Source: Bacteroidota bacterium
Lineage (GTDB): Bacteria; Bacteroidota; Bacteroidia; AKYH767-A; 2013-40CM-41-45
Assembly: GCA_016711505.1 (NCBI GenBank)
Contig: JADJSV010000007.1
Coordinates: forward strand, 121,190 to 185,189
Direction: 5' to 3'
DNA: 64,000 bases
Made by a program: the position numbers and the translations under genes. The notes under the pieces were generated by a model. It did not search any database. It saw only the letters and a list, made by a program, of their open reading frames with translations, and was not told where the DNA came from. Shown one piece after another: positions 25,548 to 35,003 of the stretch. The first letter of the stretch is position 1, and each line of letters starts with the position of its first letter.

Positions 25548-28286
25548 TTAATTAAAACGCAATGTAATGCTGGCAAAATAAGATGCTCCGAAAGAGTATG
25601 CATATTTTGCAGGGAAAGTGTTAACATCATGCTCTTCATTATCGAAACGTAATTGTTCGAATGACCATGATGTCAATTCCTGATTGTCAAGAATATTTGT
25701 AACTCCTAAATTGAATACAAGGAATGTGTTTTTCTTAAGTGATTTGAATCTGTTGTTTAATTTCCATGAATAAAATGCTGATACATCCATTGTAAACTGT
25801 CCATCACGTTTTTCCTGTCCGAGGATCTGTGCAAATTTCGGTGAATTGCTGTCTACCAGATCAAGAGCTGATAAAGTACGGCGCGCCGGATTGAAATCTG
25901 TATAGATATTATCGAAGTAGTTGAAATTAACATTCACTGTCCAGTATTGCTTTGAACGATAAGTCAATCCAAGTGTATAAGCTGATTGAGGACCACCTGA
26001 TACACGAAGGTTTTCTGAATAAACAACTTCGTTCTCTGCTAATATTGTGTCTTTGTTATCCTGTGTGATTGTTGCATTCATACGGTCACTGAAGATATAC
26101 TGACCGATTGATGCTACTGCAGCAGCACTGAATCCTTTACCTAATTGCGCATCAACAGCAAGTTCTAAACCTGAATGAGTTTTTGAAATTCCTGTCAAAG
26201 TGTAGTTTACGAAAGTTTTGAAGTCGCCATGATAGAAAGAACGGGTATCTGTGATGTCGTCAAACTGTGTCATATAAGCTGTAGCGCGGGCTTTTACTCT
26301 TGGAGCACGGAAAAGGTATCCACCTTCAACAGATGTGATCTTTTCATTCTTAATATCTTTCACTGCAAGAGCACGTGTACGTGGTGAAACGTATGTGTTT
26401 TCAAACAAAGGTGCACGGTTAATATAAGCACCGTTCACATAAAAATAATTCCGGCCATTGTATTTATAAGTCACTCCGCCTTTGAATGCCGGATTTGTGA
26501 AACTTTGTTTTTTTGAATCGCCATATGAGTCGTCAGCAAATACTCCATTCCGTACATTACCTGTACGATAGAATTCGTCCATCGTAAACTGTCCTGCAAG
26601 GAAGAAATCTACTTTTGTATACTTCCACATTCCCTGTGCCCAAAGTGATGTTTTTTGCAAATGAGCTACGTAGTCGTAACCGTATCTATCACCTTCTCCT
26701 ATTCTCTGATTTGGATTGTCAAGATTATTCTGAACTATTGAAGAGTCTTCAATTGACGTCTGATCGGCAAACTGATTTAAATCTACAAAATATTTTCCGC
26801 CTAAAAGATCTTCAACTTCTTTGTAATAATTCAGATCTTGTTTCTGATATGATAGACCCGCAGTAAATGTCAGCTTGTCGTTGATCTCAGAATTAAATGT
26901 TGAATTAAAACTAAAACGGTCTGCATCAGTTACTCTGTTTGAAATAACATATTTTGCTGTGTCATGAAGTTGATTTGCTTCATATATCTTGTCCCAGTTG
27001 ATCTGACGCATTGATTCATTTGAGCTCAACAAATTTGCAAGCATTGTAGAATCTTTTGCATATGCATCCGGATTGTCGCCATAAGCAGGGTCAAAACTTG
27101 GGAGGTAACGATAATAATCCGGTCTTGGGTCAGCGGCATTGTACCAGTCAATTCCTGAAATTGTATTTTTTCCTGTTTGATAAGCAACTGCTGTTTCAAG
27201 TGATGACTTTTCGTTGAATTTCCATTCGTGAGAAAGAATAGCTATTGGTTGAAAATTATTTCCAACTGATGCATTTCTTTTCTTTCCGTCCTGATATCCC
27301 CAAAGTGGATTGTAATAATTTGATCCTGCGAGGTCATACATCTCCTGAACAACTGCTGTACTTCTTCCTGATTTTGTTTGTGCACCAAATGCTGTCAGTG
27401 ACAATGAATGAGATTTGTTGATGCTTTTTTCTACCGAACCAAAGAATGAAGTTCCATCGTAGAATGTTCCGGGAATATATCCTTCATCTGCCCAACGACG
27501 TGAACCTGATACAGAATATGACCAGCCCTTTGCGCTTACTCCTGAACCGTATGTAACGACAAGACGATTATCGTAAACGCGGTTTGAAGAAGCATATGCA
27601 ATTGAAAATTGTTTACGTTGCTTAGATGCACGGCTATCAATACTTGAACCGCCGCCAATTCCGCCAAATGCAAAATTTGCAGGACTTAATCCAAGTGAAT
27701 TATCACGTGAGCGAACAACATCATTTAATCCTGACCAGATGTTAAATTCAACACGGCCATTTGCAAGATCTGTTACAACAGCCCCGTTCATGTAACCGGG
27801 AGCGTTATCGCCATCATATCCGCGGACACGGAAACGTGCAATGCTGAAAACGAAACTTGAAGCGGAATTGAATGGATCGCGTCCTGCTGAAAGCACACTT
27901 GATACATTGGATGAAGCACTTTCTCTGATTTCATCATCGGCAAGAGAAATGGTAGGAAGATCATTGGTTTCTGTAATCGGATTGGCAACAACAACAAATG
28001 TCTTGTCCATCGAAGGCTTATCCACAACAATTGATTCAGTCAGGAGGTCTGCATTCCCGTCAGAAACAACTATCGTTTGATTTCCATAAGGAACACCTTT
28101 CAGTTCATAAGAACCGGTAGAATCAGTTTGTGTTTCGATGCTTGTTCCTTGCACCATCACTTTGGCCTTATTGATAGGCTGATTCAATTCATCTTTTAAG
28201 ACTCCTTTTATATTACCTGTTTGCGCAAATGCAAATGCAGGAATTAGAAAGATAAAAGTGAAAAGTAGTTTTTTGATTAAACTCAT
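25548..28286 (-). CDS. TonB-dependent receptor with carboxypeptidase-like domain
   Basis: A 912-residue outer-membrane receptor. It has a signal peptide (MSLIKKLLFTFIFLIPAFAFA), then the carboxypeptidase-regulatory-like domain at about 23-105 (GNIKGVLKDELNQPINKAKV). The plug region is degenerate, with VSSVLSAGRDPFNSASSFVF and RFRVRGYDGDNAPGYMNGAV. The beta-barrel continues to the C-terminal SFGASYFASITLRFN. No SusD-like gene is next to it, so it is not a classical SusCD pair. The operon contains a DUF5689 lipoprotein, and a secreted endonuclease/phosphatase-like enzyme is divergent, so a role in nucleic-acid or phosphate uptake is possible. The ligand is unknown. Confidence 0.9.
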   Translation of the reverse strand: MSLIKKLLFTFIFLIPAFAFAQTGNIKGVLKDELNQPINKAKVMVQGTSIETQTDSTGSYELKGVPYGNQTIVVSDGNADLLTESIVVDKPSMDKTFVVVANPITETNDLPTISLADDEIRESASSNVSSVLSAGRDPFNSASSFVFSIARFRVRGYDGDNAPGYMNGAVVTDLANGRVEFNIWSGLNDVVRSRDNSLGLSPANFAFGGIGGGSSIDSRASKQRKQFSIAYASSNRVYDNRLVVTYGSGVSAKGWSYSVSGSRRWADEGYIPGTFYDGTSFFGSVEKSINKSHSLSLTAFGAQTKSGRSTAVVQEMYDLAGSNYYNPLWGYQDGKKRNASVGNNFQPIAILSHEWKFNEKSSLETAVAYQTGKNTISGIDWYNAADPRPDYYRYLPSFDPAYGDNPDAYAKDSTMLANLLSSNESMRQINWDKIYEANQLHDTAKYVISNRVTDADRFSFNSTFNSEINDKLTFTAGLSYQKQDLNYYKEVEDLLGGKYFVDLNQFADQTSIEDSSIVQNNLDNPNQRIGEGDRYGYDYVAHLQKTSLWAQGMWKYTKVDFFLAGQFTMDEFYRTGNVRNGVFADDSYGDSKKQSFTNPAFKGGVTYKYNGRNYFYVNGAYINRAPLFENTYVSPRTRALAVKDIKNEKITSVEGGYLFRAPRVKARATAYMTQFDDITDTRSFYHGDFKTFVNYTLTGISKTHSGLELAVDAQLGKGFSAAAVASIGQYIFSDRMNATITQDNKDTILAENEVVYSENLRVSGGPQSAYTLGLTYRSKQYWTVNVNFNYFDNIYTDFNPARRTLSALDLVDSNSPKFAQILGQEKRDGQFTMDVSAFYSWKLNNRFKSLKKNTFLVFNLGVTNILDNQELTSWSFEQLRFDNEEHDVNTFPAKYAYSFGASYFASITLRFN

Positions 28287-28325
28287 AGTTTCGTTAAATT
28301 GGTATTAGAAATATTTTTGGGGTGA

Positions 28326-28333
28326 CAAAGCTA
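28326..28333 (-). promoter_or_regulatory. Bacteroidota-type -7 box (TAGCTTTG)
   Basis: TAGCTTTG on the minus strand fits TAnnTTTG and lies 40 bases before the TonB receptor start. No good -33 box was seen. The 330-base gap 28287-28616 is otherwise a divergent promoter region with no ORF that I believe. Confidence 0.5.
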
Positions 28334-28585
28334 ATCAATTTAGCAAAAGACCTCTAATGTAAGAGATTTATTCATATAATCGTAATAAGCTATTGTGAAT
28401 CAGCAACTTTGTTCCGGTTTATTCGCAAAAATGACATTGAATTGACTTCAATTTAACATTTGACCTGAAATAGTTCAGTACTTTGGTTTTTGAAAGAATA
28501 TGTGTGTTGACTGCTGTTTTATTTTGATTGCTTAGCTTTAATAAAATATTCACCTTGATTCTACTTTCAAAGACAATCGTTTTTG

Positions 28586-28593
28586 TATGTTTG
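28586..28593 (+). promoter_or_regulatory. Bacteroidota-type -7 box (TATGTTTG)
   Basis: TATGTTTG matches TAnnTTTG and lies 24 bases before the ATG at 28617 of the endonuclease/exonuclease/phosphatase gene. A TTTC at about 20 bases upstream may be a weak -33 element. Confidence 0.55.
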
Positions 28594-28616
28594 TCACCCA
28601 TTCAAAAAAACAATAG

Positions 28617-29660
28617 ATGAGATTAAGAATAATTCTCGCAGTTCTTTGTGTTGTGATTCTATCAAGCGCAGGAGCTCAGAAAGTAAATTATAAAGTCGGG
28701 CTTTTGGGCTTTTATAATCTGGAAAACTTGTTCGATACGATCGATGATCCTGATATTAATGATGCAGAATACTTGCCTTCTGGTACAAAAAGATATACGA
28801 GCGAAATTTATTGGGATAAGATCGGAAATCTTGCGAAAGTTCTTTCGCAAATTGGAACTGATATTTCTCCTGATGGTCTTTCTATCATTGGACATGCGGA
28901 AGTGGAAAATGAAGCTGTGTTGCGCGATCTTGTAAATCATCCATTGCTTAAGAGTCGTAATTACCAGATCGTCCACTATAATTCACCTGATGTCAGAGGA
29001 ATTGATGTTGCAATGCTCTACAATCCAAAATACTTTACGGTAATAGGAAGCGAAACGCTCTTCGTTCCGCTTTTTGATACTGATGGAACTCCACGATTTA
29101 CACGTGATATTCTTTTTGTACACGGTAAATATGATGGTGAAGATCTTTTCGTCATGGTTGGTCACTGGCCTTCACGTCGTGGCGGGGAAGAAGTAAGTGC
29201 TCCCGGTCGTGCGAAGGCAGCAGAAGTTTGCAGAAGAAAAATTGACTCTTTAACTGCAATAAATCCTGATACTAAAATTGTTCTGATGGGAGATTTAAAT
29301 GATGATCCTGTTAGCCCAAGTGTCGCAAAGGTTATAGGCGCAAAAGGAAACAAAGACAAAGTTGAACGTGGTGGAATGTTTAATCCATGGGTTGAACCAT
29401 ATCAGCAAGGTATAGGAACACTTGCTTATAATGATAGCTGGAATTTGTTTGATCAGATCATGGTATCAAGCGGATTTTTAAGTAAGGATCAGAATGGTTT
29501 TTTCTTCAGAGATGCTCATATCTTCAGTAAACCCTGGATGTTGCAAACAGACGGCAAGTATAAAGGATACCCAAAACGAACTTATGATTTTGATAATTAT
29601 ATTTCAGGGTATAGCGATCACTTTCCTACTTATCTCGTTTTATTAAAGAAAAGGCAATAA
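28617..29660 (+). CDS. Secreted endonuclease/exonuclease/phosphatase-family protein
   Basis: A metal-dependent phosphodiesterase or phosphatase of the DNase I-like fold, exported by an N-terminal signal peptide (MRLRIILAVLCVVILSSAGA). Active-site segments in order: GFYNLENLFD (Asn/Glu metal site), HAEVENEAVLRDL, SPDVRGIDVAMLYN, VMVGHWPSRRGG, LMGDLNDDPVSPS (GDxND) and the closing SDHFPTYLVL (SDH). All are complete, so it should be active on nucleic acids or phosphorylated compounds. It is divergent from the TonB receptor-DUF5689 pair, which suggests that its products are imported. A terminator follows 30 bases after the stop. Confidence 0.9.
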   Translation: MRLRIILAVLCVVILSSAGAQKVNYKVGLLGFYNLENLFDTIDDPDINDAEYLPSGTKRYTSEIYWDKIGNLAKVLSQIGTDISPDGLSIIGHAEVENEAVLRDLVNHPLLKSRNYQIVHYNSPDVRGIDVAMLYNPKYFTVIGSETLFVPLFDTDGTPRFTRDILFVHGKYDGEDLFVMVGHWPSRRGGEEVSAPGRAKAAEVCRRKIDSLTAINPDTKIVLMGDLNDDPVSPSVAKVIGAKGNKDKVERGGMFNPWVEPYQQGIGTLAYNDSWNLFDQIMVSSGFLSKDQNGFFFRDAHIFSKPWMLQTDGKYKGYPKRTYDFDNYISGYSDHFPTYLVLLKKRQ

Positions 29661-29690
29661 GCCAGATCTTGAAATTATTTTTCTTCAAAA

Positions 29691-29718
29691 TAAATCCGGC
29701 TCATTTCAGCCGGATTTA
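29691..29718 (+). terminator. Intrinsic terminator after the EEP gene
   Basis: A perfect ten-base stem (taaatccggc / gccggattta) with an eight-base loop, followed by ttattttcg, lies 30 bases after the stop. Confidence 0.8.
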
Positions 29719-29747
29719 TTATTTTCGTCACCCAATAAAAAATTAAA

Positions 29748-30722
29748 ATGTCAAAAGGCCCAATATCACAATTCATGGAGAAAAATTATCTCCATTTCAA
29801 TGCAGCTGCTATGATGGATGCTGCTAAAGGTTATGTTACTCATCTGGATGAAGGTGGTAAGATGATGATCACTCTTGCCGGTGCCATGAGTACTGCTGAG
29901 TTGGGTATCTCACTTGCTGAAATGATCCGTCAGGATAAAGTTTCGATCATCTCTTGTACTGGTGCGAACCTTGAAGAGGACATTATGAATCTTGTTGCAC
30001 ACAATCACTATAAACGAGTTCCTAATTACCGCGACTTAAGTCCGCAGGAAGAGTGGGATCTTTTAGAAAATCATTACAATCGTGTAACAGACACTTGTAT
30101 TCCGGAAGAAGAAGCTTTTCGTCGTTTGCAGAAACATATTTTCAAAGTCTGGAACGATGCTGAGAAAAGCGGTGAACGATATTTTCCACATGAATATATG
30201 TACAAAATGTTGTTATCAGGTGATTTGAAACAATATTACGAAATCGATCCTAAAAATTCATGGATGCTTGCTGCAGCAGAAAAAAATCTGCCTATCGTAG
30301 TTCCGGGTTGGGAAGATTCTACAATGGGAAACATTTTTGCATCGTATGTGATCAAAGGAGAAATGAAAGCGACCACTATGAAAAGTGGTATTGAATATAT
30401 GGTTTGGCTGGCTGACTGGTACAGACAAAATTCAGGTGGAAAAGGAGTTGGATTTTTTCAGATCGGTGGCGGTATTGCCGGTGATTTTCCAATCTGCGTT
30501 GTACCAATGATGTATCAGGATCTTGAATGGCATGATGTTCCATTCTGGTCTTATTTCTGTCAGATCAGCGACTCTACTACAAGTTACGGCTCTTATTCAG
30601 GAGCAGTTCCCAATGAAAAAATAACCTGGGGAAAACTCGATATCAAAACACCAAAATTCATCGTCGAATCGGATGCTTCTATTGTGGCGCCGTTGATGTT
30701 TGGGTGGGTTTTGGGGTGGTGA
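29748..30722 (+). CDS. Deoxyhypusine synthase-like protein
   Basis: A cytoplasmic member of the deoxyhypusine synthase family, 324 residues. In archaea and eukaryotes the enzyme moves the aminobutyl group of spermidine to a lysine of eIF5A. Visible here: MMITLAGAMSTAELGISLAE, then VSIISCTGANLEEDIMNLVA, the NAD-binding LPIVVPGWEDSTMGNIFAS, GVGFFQIGGGIAGDFPICV and GSYSGAVPNEKITWGKLDI, in which the Lys of WGK matches the catalytic lysine. Bacterial homologues such as this one have no eIF5A partner, and several may act as homospermidine synthases; the substrate here is unknown. A 96-bp perfect palindrome lies directly downstream. Confidence 0.88.
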   Translation: MSKGPISQFMEKNYLHFNAAAMMDAAKGYVTHLDEGGKMMITLAGAMSTAELGISLAEMIRQDKVSIISCTGANLEEDIMNLVAHNHYKRVPNYRDLSPQEEWDLLENHYNRVTDTCIPEEEAFRRLQKHIFKVWNDAEKSGERYFPHEYMYKMLLSGDLKQYYEIDPKNSWMLAAAEKNLPIVVPGWEDSTMGNIFASYVIKGEMKATTMKSGIEYMVWLADWYRQNSGGKGVGFFQIGGGIAGDFPICVVPMMYQDLEWHDVPFWSYFCQISDSTTSYGSYSGAVPNEKITWGKLDIKTPKFIVESDASIVAPLMFGWVLGW

Positions 30723-30729
30723 CCGAAGG

Positions 30730-30825
30730 TCAAGGTTCAAAGTTCAAAGTTCAAAGTTCAAAGTTGGCTTCGTAGGCGCCTACGAAGCCAACTTTGAACT
30801 TTGAACTTTGAACTTTGAACCTTGA
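30730..30825. repeat. 96-bp perfect palindrome of ttcaaag heptamers
   Basis: Each 48-base arm is made of tcaagg plus four ttcaaag units, a short linker ttgg and the core half cttcgtaggc. The two arms are exact reverse complements, without a loop. It lies between the deoxyhypusine synthase-like gene and sucA, both on the plus strand. The core cttcgtaggcgcctacgaag is shared with the 74-bp palindrome at 40002. Confidence 0.95.
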
Positions 30826-30857
30826 ACAAAACTTATTTCCATGTACAGATGAATTTG

Positions 30858-30865
30858 TACCTTTG
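30858..30865 (+). promoter_or_regulatory. Bacteroidota-type -7 box (TACCTTTG)
   Basis: TACCTTTG matches TAnnTTTG and lies 23 bases before the sucA ATG, a good distance for a short leader. It is the likely promoter of sucA-sucB. Confidence 0.6.
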
Positions 30866-30888
30866 CACCTTCAATTGAAGAAAGGTAA

Positions 30889-33622
30889 ATGGACAGATTT
30901 TCATATTTAGGAAGCGCTGATGTTGCTCAGATAGACGACTTATACAAACAGTTTCGTAACGATCCGGCGAATGTGACGGAAAGCTGGCGGAAATTTTTCG
31001 ATGGATTCGATTTTGCACGGACAAATTTCGCAGAGAATGGTCATTCTACTTCGGATGTTATTCCGGAAAATGTTCAGAAAGAATTTAATGTCATCAACCT
31101 GATCAACGGATATCGTTCACGCGGACATCTTTTCACAAAAACGAACCCTGTTCGTGAAAGAAGACAATATACTCCGACACTTGAGATCTCTAATTTCGGA
31201 TTAAATGAGTCAGATCTTGATTCAACTTTTCATTCCGGATCATTGCTCGGAATTGGACCGGCTACTCTCAGAAGTATTATAGCACATCTTGATCAGACGT
31301 ATTGTGCAAGTGTTGGTGCTGAATATAAATATATCCGGACTCCGGAAATTGTTGACTGGCTTGAACAGAAAATGGAAAGCAGTAAGAACACAGCTCCGTT
31401 TTCAATCGATAAAAAAACGCAGAATTCTTTCTAAGTTAAATGAAGCCGTTGCCTTCGAAAATTTTCTTCATACAAAATTTGTTGGTCAGAAACGTTTTTC
31501 TCTTGAAGGTTGCGAAACACTTATTCCTGCACTCGATGAAGTTATTGAATGCGGTGCAGAAATGGGAATAAAAGAATTTGTGATCGGTATGTCGCATCGT
31601 GGCCGCCTGAATGTGTTGGCGAACATCATGGGAAAAACATATAAAGAAATTTTTACTGAGTTCGAAGGGTTGGAATATGATGAGCATGAATTTTCCGGTG
31701 ATGTAAAATATCATCTTGGTTTTTCAAGTGATGTTCAGACTTCTTTAGGAAAAGATATTCACCTGAGTGTTGCACCTAATCCTTCGCATCTTGAAGCTGT
31801 TGATCCTGTCGTTCAGGGAATCGTACGTTCTAAAATTGATAATACACCGGGTGGCGATGAAAATCAGATAGCTCCGATTCTCATTCATGGTGATGCTGCA
31901 ATTGCAGGACAAGGAGTTGTGTATGAAGTGATACAAATGTCATTGCTGAAAGGTTATCGTACCGGTGGAACAATTCACATGGTTGTGAATAATCAGATCG
32001 GATTTACAACTAATTATACTGATGGCAGATCAAGTACATATTGTACTGATGTTGCTAAGGTGACGCTATCTCCGGTCTTCCATGTGAATGGCGACGATGT
32101 AGAAGCGCTTGTTTATACAATACAACTTGCTATGGAATTCCGTCAGAAATTTCATCGCGATGTTTTTATCGATATTCTTGGTTACAGAAAATATGGTCAT
32201 AACGAAGGTGACGAACCTCGTTTTACACAGCCGCTTTTATACAAAGCAATAGCTGCGCATAAAAATGCAAGAGAGATCTACAATGAAAAACTTTTATCGC
32301 AAGGCGAAGTCGAAGCGAATCTCGCACGGGAAATGGAAAAATCTTTCCGTGACATGTTGCAGAACAGCCTTGATGTTGCAAAGCTTGTGAAGAACAAACC
32401 CGTTTCTGAATATGCAGAAGGTAGCTGGAAAGGATTACGCCTTTCAACGCCTGACGATTTTAAAATGAGTCCTGAAACAGGTGTTGATCTTAAAACACTA
32501 AACACTATTGCAGAAAAAATTACATCTCTTCCGGGCGATAAAAAATTCTTTACTAAAACGGTAAAGTTATTTGAAGACAGAAAGAAGATGGTGAAAGAAA
32601 ACCGTCTGGATTGGGCAATGGGCGAATTACTTGCTTATGGTTCGTTGTTGAATGAAGGATTTCCGGTTCGTTTCACAGGACAGGATGTAGAGCGGGGAAC
32701 TTTTTCGCATCGTCATGCTGTAATACAGATGGAGGATTCCGAAGAGCAATTTACTCCGCTAAATCATATTGAAAGTGGTAAACAGGCGCCGTTCAGAATT
32801 TTCAATTCACTGCTTTCTGAATATGCTGTTTTGGGATTTGAATATGGTTATGCTTTGCCAACTCCTAATTCACTTGTGATCTGGGAAGCACAATTCGGTG
32901 ACTTTAATAATGGCGCACAGATCATCATTGATCAATATATCAGCGGTGCAGAAGATAAGTGGAACCGGATGAATGGTATTGTGCTTTTGTTGCCGCATGG
33001 TTATGAGGGACAAGGTGCAGAGCATTCAAGTGCACGAATAGAACGTTATCTGAATTTATGTGCGGAAAATAATTTACAGATCGTAAATTGTACAACTCCA
33101 GCGAATTTCTTTCATGTGTTGCGTCGTCAGTTGCACAGACCGTTTCGTAAACCACTTGTGATCTTCACGCCGAAAAGTTTGCTTCGTCATCCACGATGTA
33201 CTTCTTCCATGAATGATCTTGCCAAAGGCCATTTTGAAGAACTCATCGACGACAGTTCTGCTGATGCAGCAAAAGTGTCCAGAGTTATCGTTTGTTCAGG
33301 AAAAGTGTATTATGATTTACTTGAACAAAAAGAAAAAGATCAGTTGAATACTGTTGCTTTAATCAGAATGGAACAATTGTATCCATTCCCTGTTGAGAAA
33401 TTGAATAACATTAAAGCAAAATATAAGAATGCAAAAGATTGGGTATGGCTGCAGGAAGAACCTGTAAACATGGGTGCCTGGTCGTACATATTGCGAATGA
33501 CGAATGGAACAATGCCATTCAGAGTTATCTCCAGGCCGGAAAGTGCTAGTCCGGCCACCGGTAGTTACAAAGCTCATGAGCGTGAACAAAAAGAGTTATT
33601 AGCAGAAGCGTTTAAAAAATAA
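30889..33622 (+). CDS. sucA: 2-oxoglutarate dehydrogenase E1, frameshifted
   Basis: The thiamine-diphosphate E1 component that decarboxylates 2-oxoglutarate and loads succinyl groups on SucB. The N-terminal part (starting MDRFSYLGSADVAQIDDLYK) is in one frame to about 31431. The rest is in another frame, with KRILSKLNEAVAFENFLHTK, the thiamine-site GMSHRGRLNVLANIMG, HGDAAIAGQGVVYEV and LPHGYEGQGAEHSSARIERY. The break is a run of seven As at 31411-31417, where six would join the frames as IDKKRILSKLNEAV. Removing one A gives 910 residues, the usual size. An essential enzyme is more likely hit by a sequencing error than truly split. It is followed 26 bases later by sucB. Confidence 0.93.
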
Positions 33623-33648
33623 TTATTATACCTATAATTTTCGAAGTT

Positions 33649-34914
33649 ATGTCAGTAGTTGAAATGAAAGTACCAAGTCCGGGTGAATCAATAACGGAAG
33701 TACAAATTGCTAAATGGATCAAGAAAGACGGCGATTATGTTGAAAAGGATGAAGAGTTATGTGAGATTGATTCAGATAAAGCAACCTTGACTTTAAATGC
33801 AGAAGCTTCAGGTGTAATTAAGATCCTTGCAAAAGAAGGGGAGACAATTGCTGTAGGTTCAGTTGTTTGTTCAATTGATACGGAAGCAAAAGGTGAAAAG
33901 CCAGCCGCCAAAACCGAAGAAAAAGTTGAAGCGAAAGTTGAAACAAAAGCAGAATCAAAACCTCAGTCTGCAACTAAAACCAAAGAAGAACCTGTAACAG
34001 TAAAAAAAGATCAACCTGTTTCTGAAAAGACATATGCTGAAGGTGTTCCTTCAGTTGCTGCAGAAAAAATTCTTCGTGAAAAAGGAATTGCTGCTGACAA
34101 GATAGAAGGCACAGGTAAAGGCGGAAGAATTACAAAAGCAGATGTACTTAATCCGAATATCATTGACATGAGTACACGTGGCGGAAGAAATGTTCGTCGT
34201 GAGAAAATGACAATGCTTCGTAAAAAAGTTGCTGAACGTTTGGTTGCAGTGAAACAGGAAACTGCAATGCTCACAACATTCAACGAAGTTGATATGAGTG
34301 CCATTATGAAAATCAGAAAACAATACAAGGATGTTTTCAAAGAGAAGCATGGTGTAGGGTTAGGCTTTATGTCATTTTTTACAAAAGCTGTTTGTGAAGC
34401 ATTGCTGTCATTTCCTGCTGTTAATGGACAAATTGACGGAACTGAACTTGTTTATCATGATTACTGCGATATTGGAATAGCGGTAAGCGCGCCGAAAGGT
34501 CTGATGGTTCCTGTGATCCGTAATGCTGAAAGCAAATCGCTTGCTCAGATTGAAACTGCAGTGAATGAACTTGCAACAAAAGCCCGTGATGGAAAAATTA
34601 CTTTAGAAGAAATGACCGGTGGAACTTTTACCATAACTAACGGTGGTGTTTTTGGTTCAATGCTTTCAACACCGATAATCAATCCACCACAATCAGCAAT
34701 TTTAGGAATGCACAACATAGTTGAACGTGCAGTTGTAGTTGATGGAAAAATTGAAGTGCGCCCAATCATGTACGTCGCCCTTTCATACGATCACCGCATC
34801 ATCGATGGCCGCGAATCAGTAGGCTTCCTCGTTAAAGTAAAACAAATGCTGGAAAATCCGACTTTGATGCTGTTTGGCGGAAATGATCCAAATCGCACGT
34901 TACTCGGATTATAA
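33649..34914 (+). CDS. sucB: Dihydrolipoyl succinyltransferase, E2 of 2-oxoglutarate dehydrogenase
   Basis: The cytoplasmic E2 core that transfers the succinyl group from the lipoyl arm to CoA. Domains in order: lipoyl domain at 1-75 with the lipoylated Lys44 in EIDSDKATLTLN; a linker rich in A, K, E, P and T; a peripheral-subunit-binding domain at about 125-165 (SVAAEKILREKGIAADKIEG); and the catalytic acyltransferase domain with VSAPKGLMVPVIRNAESKS and SYDHRIIDGRESVGFL, which holds the active-site His and Asp. The 421-residue length is normal. It is co-transcribed with sucA. A hairpin of aataact words separates it from the convergent nfu gene. Confidence 0.96.
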   Translation: MSVVEMKVPSPGESITEVQIAKWIKKDGDYVEKDEELCEIDSDKATLTLNAEASGVIKILAKEGETIAVGSVVCSIDTEAKGEKPAAKTEEKVEAKVETKAESKPQSATKTKEEPVTVKKDQPVSEKTYAEGVPSVAAEKILREKGIAADKIEGTGKGGRITKADVLNPNIIDMSTRGGRNVRREKMTMLRKKVAERLVAVKQETAMLTTFNEVDMSAIMKIRKQYKDVFKEKHGVGLGFMSFFTKAVCEALLSFPAVNGQIDGTELVYHDYCDIGIAVSAPKGLMVPVIRNAESKSLAQIETAVNELATKARDGKITLEEMTGGTFTITNGGVFGSMLSTPIINPPQSAILGMHNIVERAVVVDGKIEVRPIMYVALSYDHRIIDGRESVGFLVKVKQMLENPTLMLFGGNDPNRTLLGL

Positions 34915-35003
34915 CGAATAACTAATAACTAATAACGGGCGTTGTAGCACATTAGATTCTTGCTACAACGCCCGTTATTCGTTATTAATTATTCGTTATT
35001 AGT
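34914..35003. terminator. Convergent-gene hairpin with aataact-repeat arms
   Basis: A perfect 19-base stem (34931-34949 with 34961-34979, core cgggcgttgtagca) has an 11-base loop. It is flanked by taactaataac words on the left and gttattaattattcgttatt on the right, which extend the pairing imperfectly. Its position between the sucB and nfu stops suggests a bidirectional terminator. It belongs to the short-period inverted repeats seen elsewhere in the window. Confidence 0.8.

Noticed and set aside
25548..28286. SusCD polysaccharide utilisation locus
   Set aside because: No SusD-like gene, glycoside hydrolase or sensor is nearby; the partner is a DUF5689 lipoprotein.
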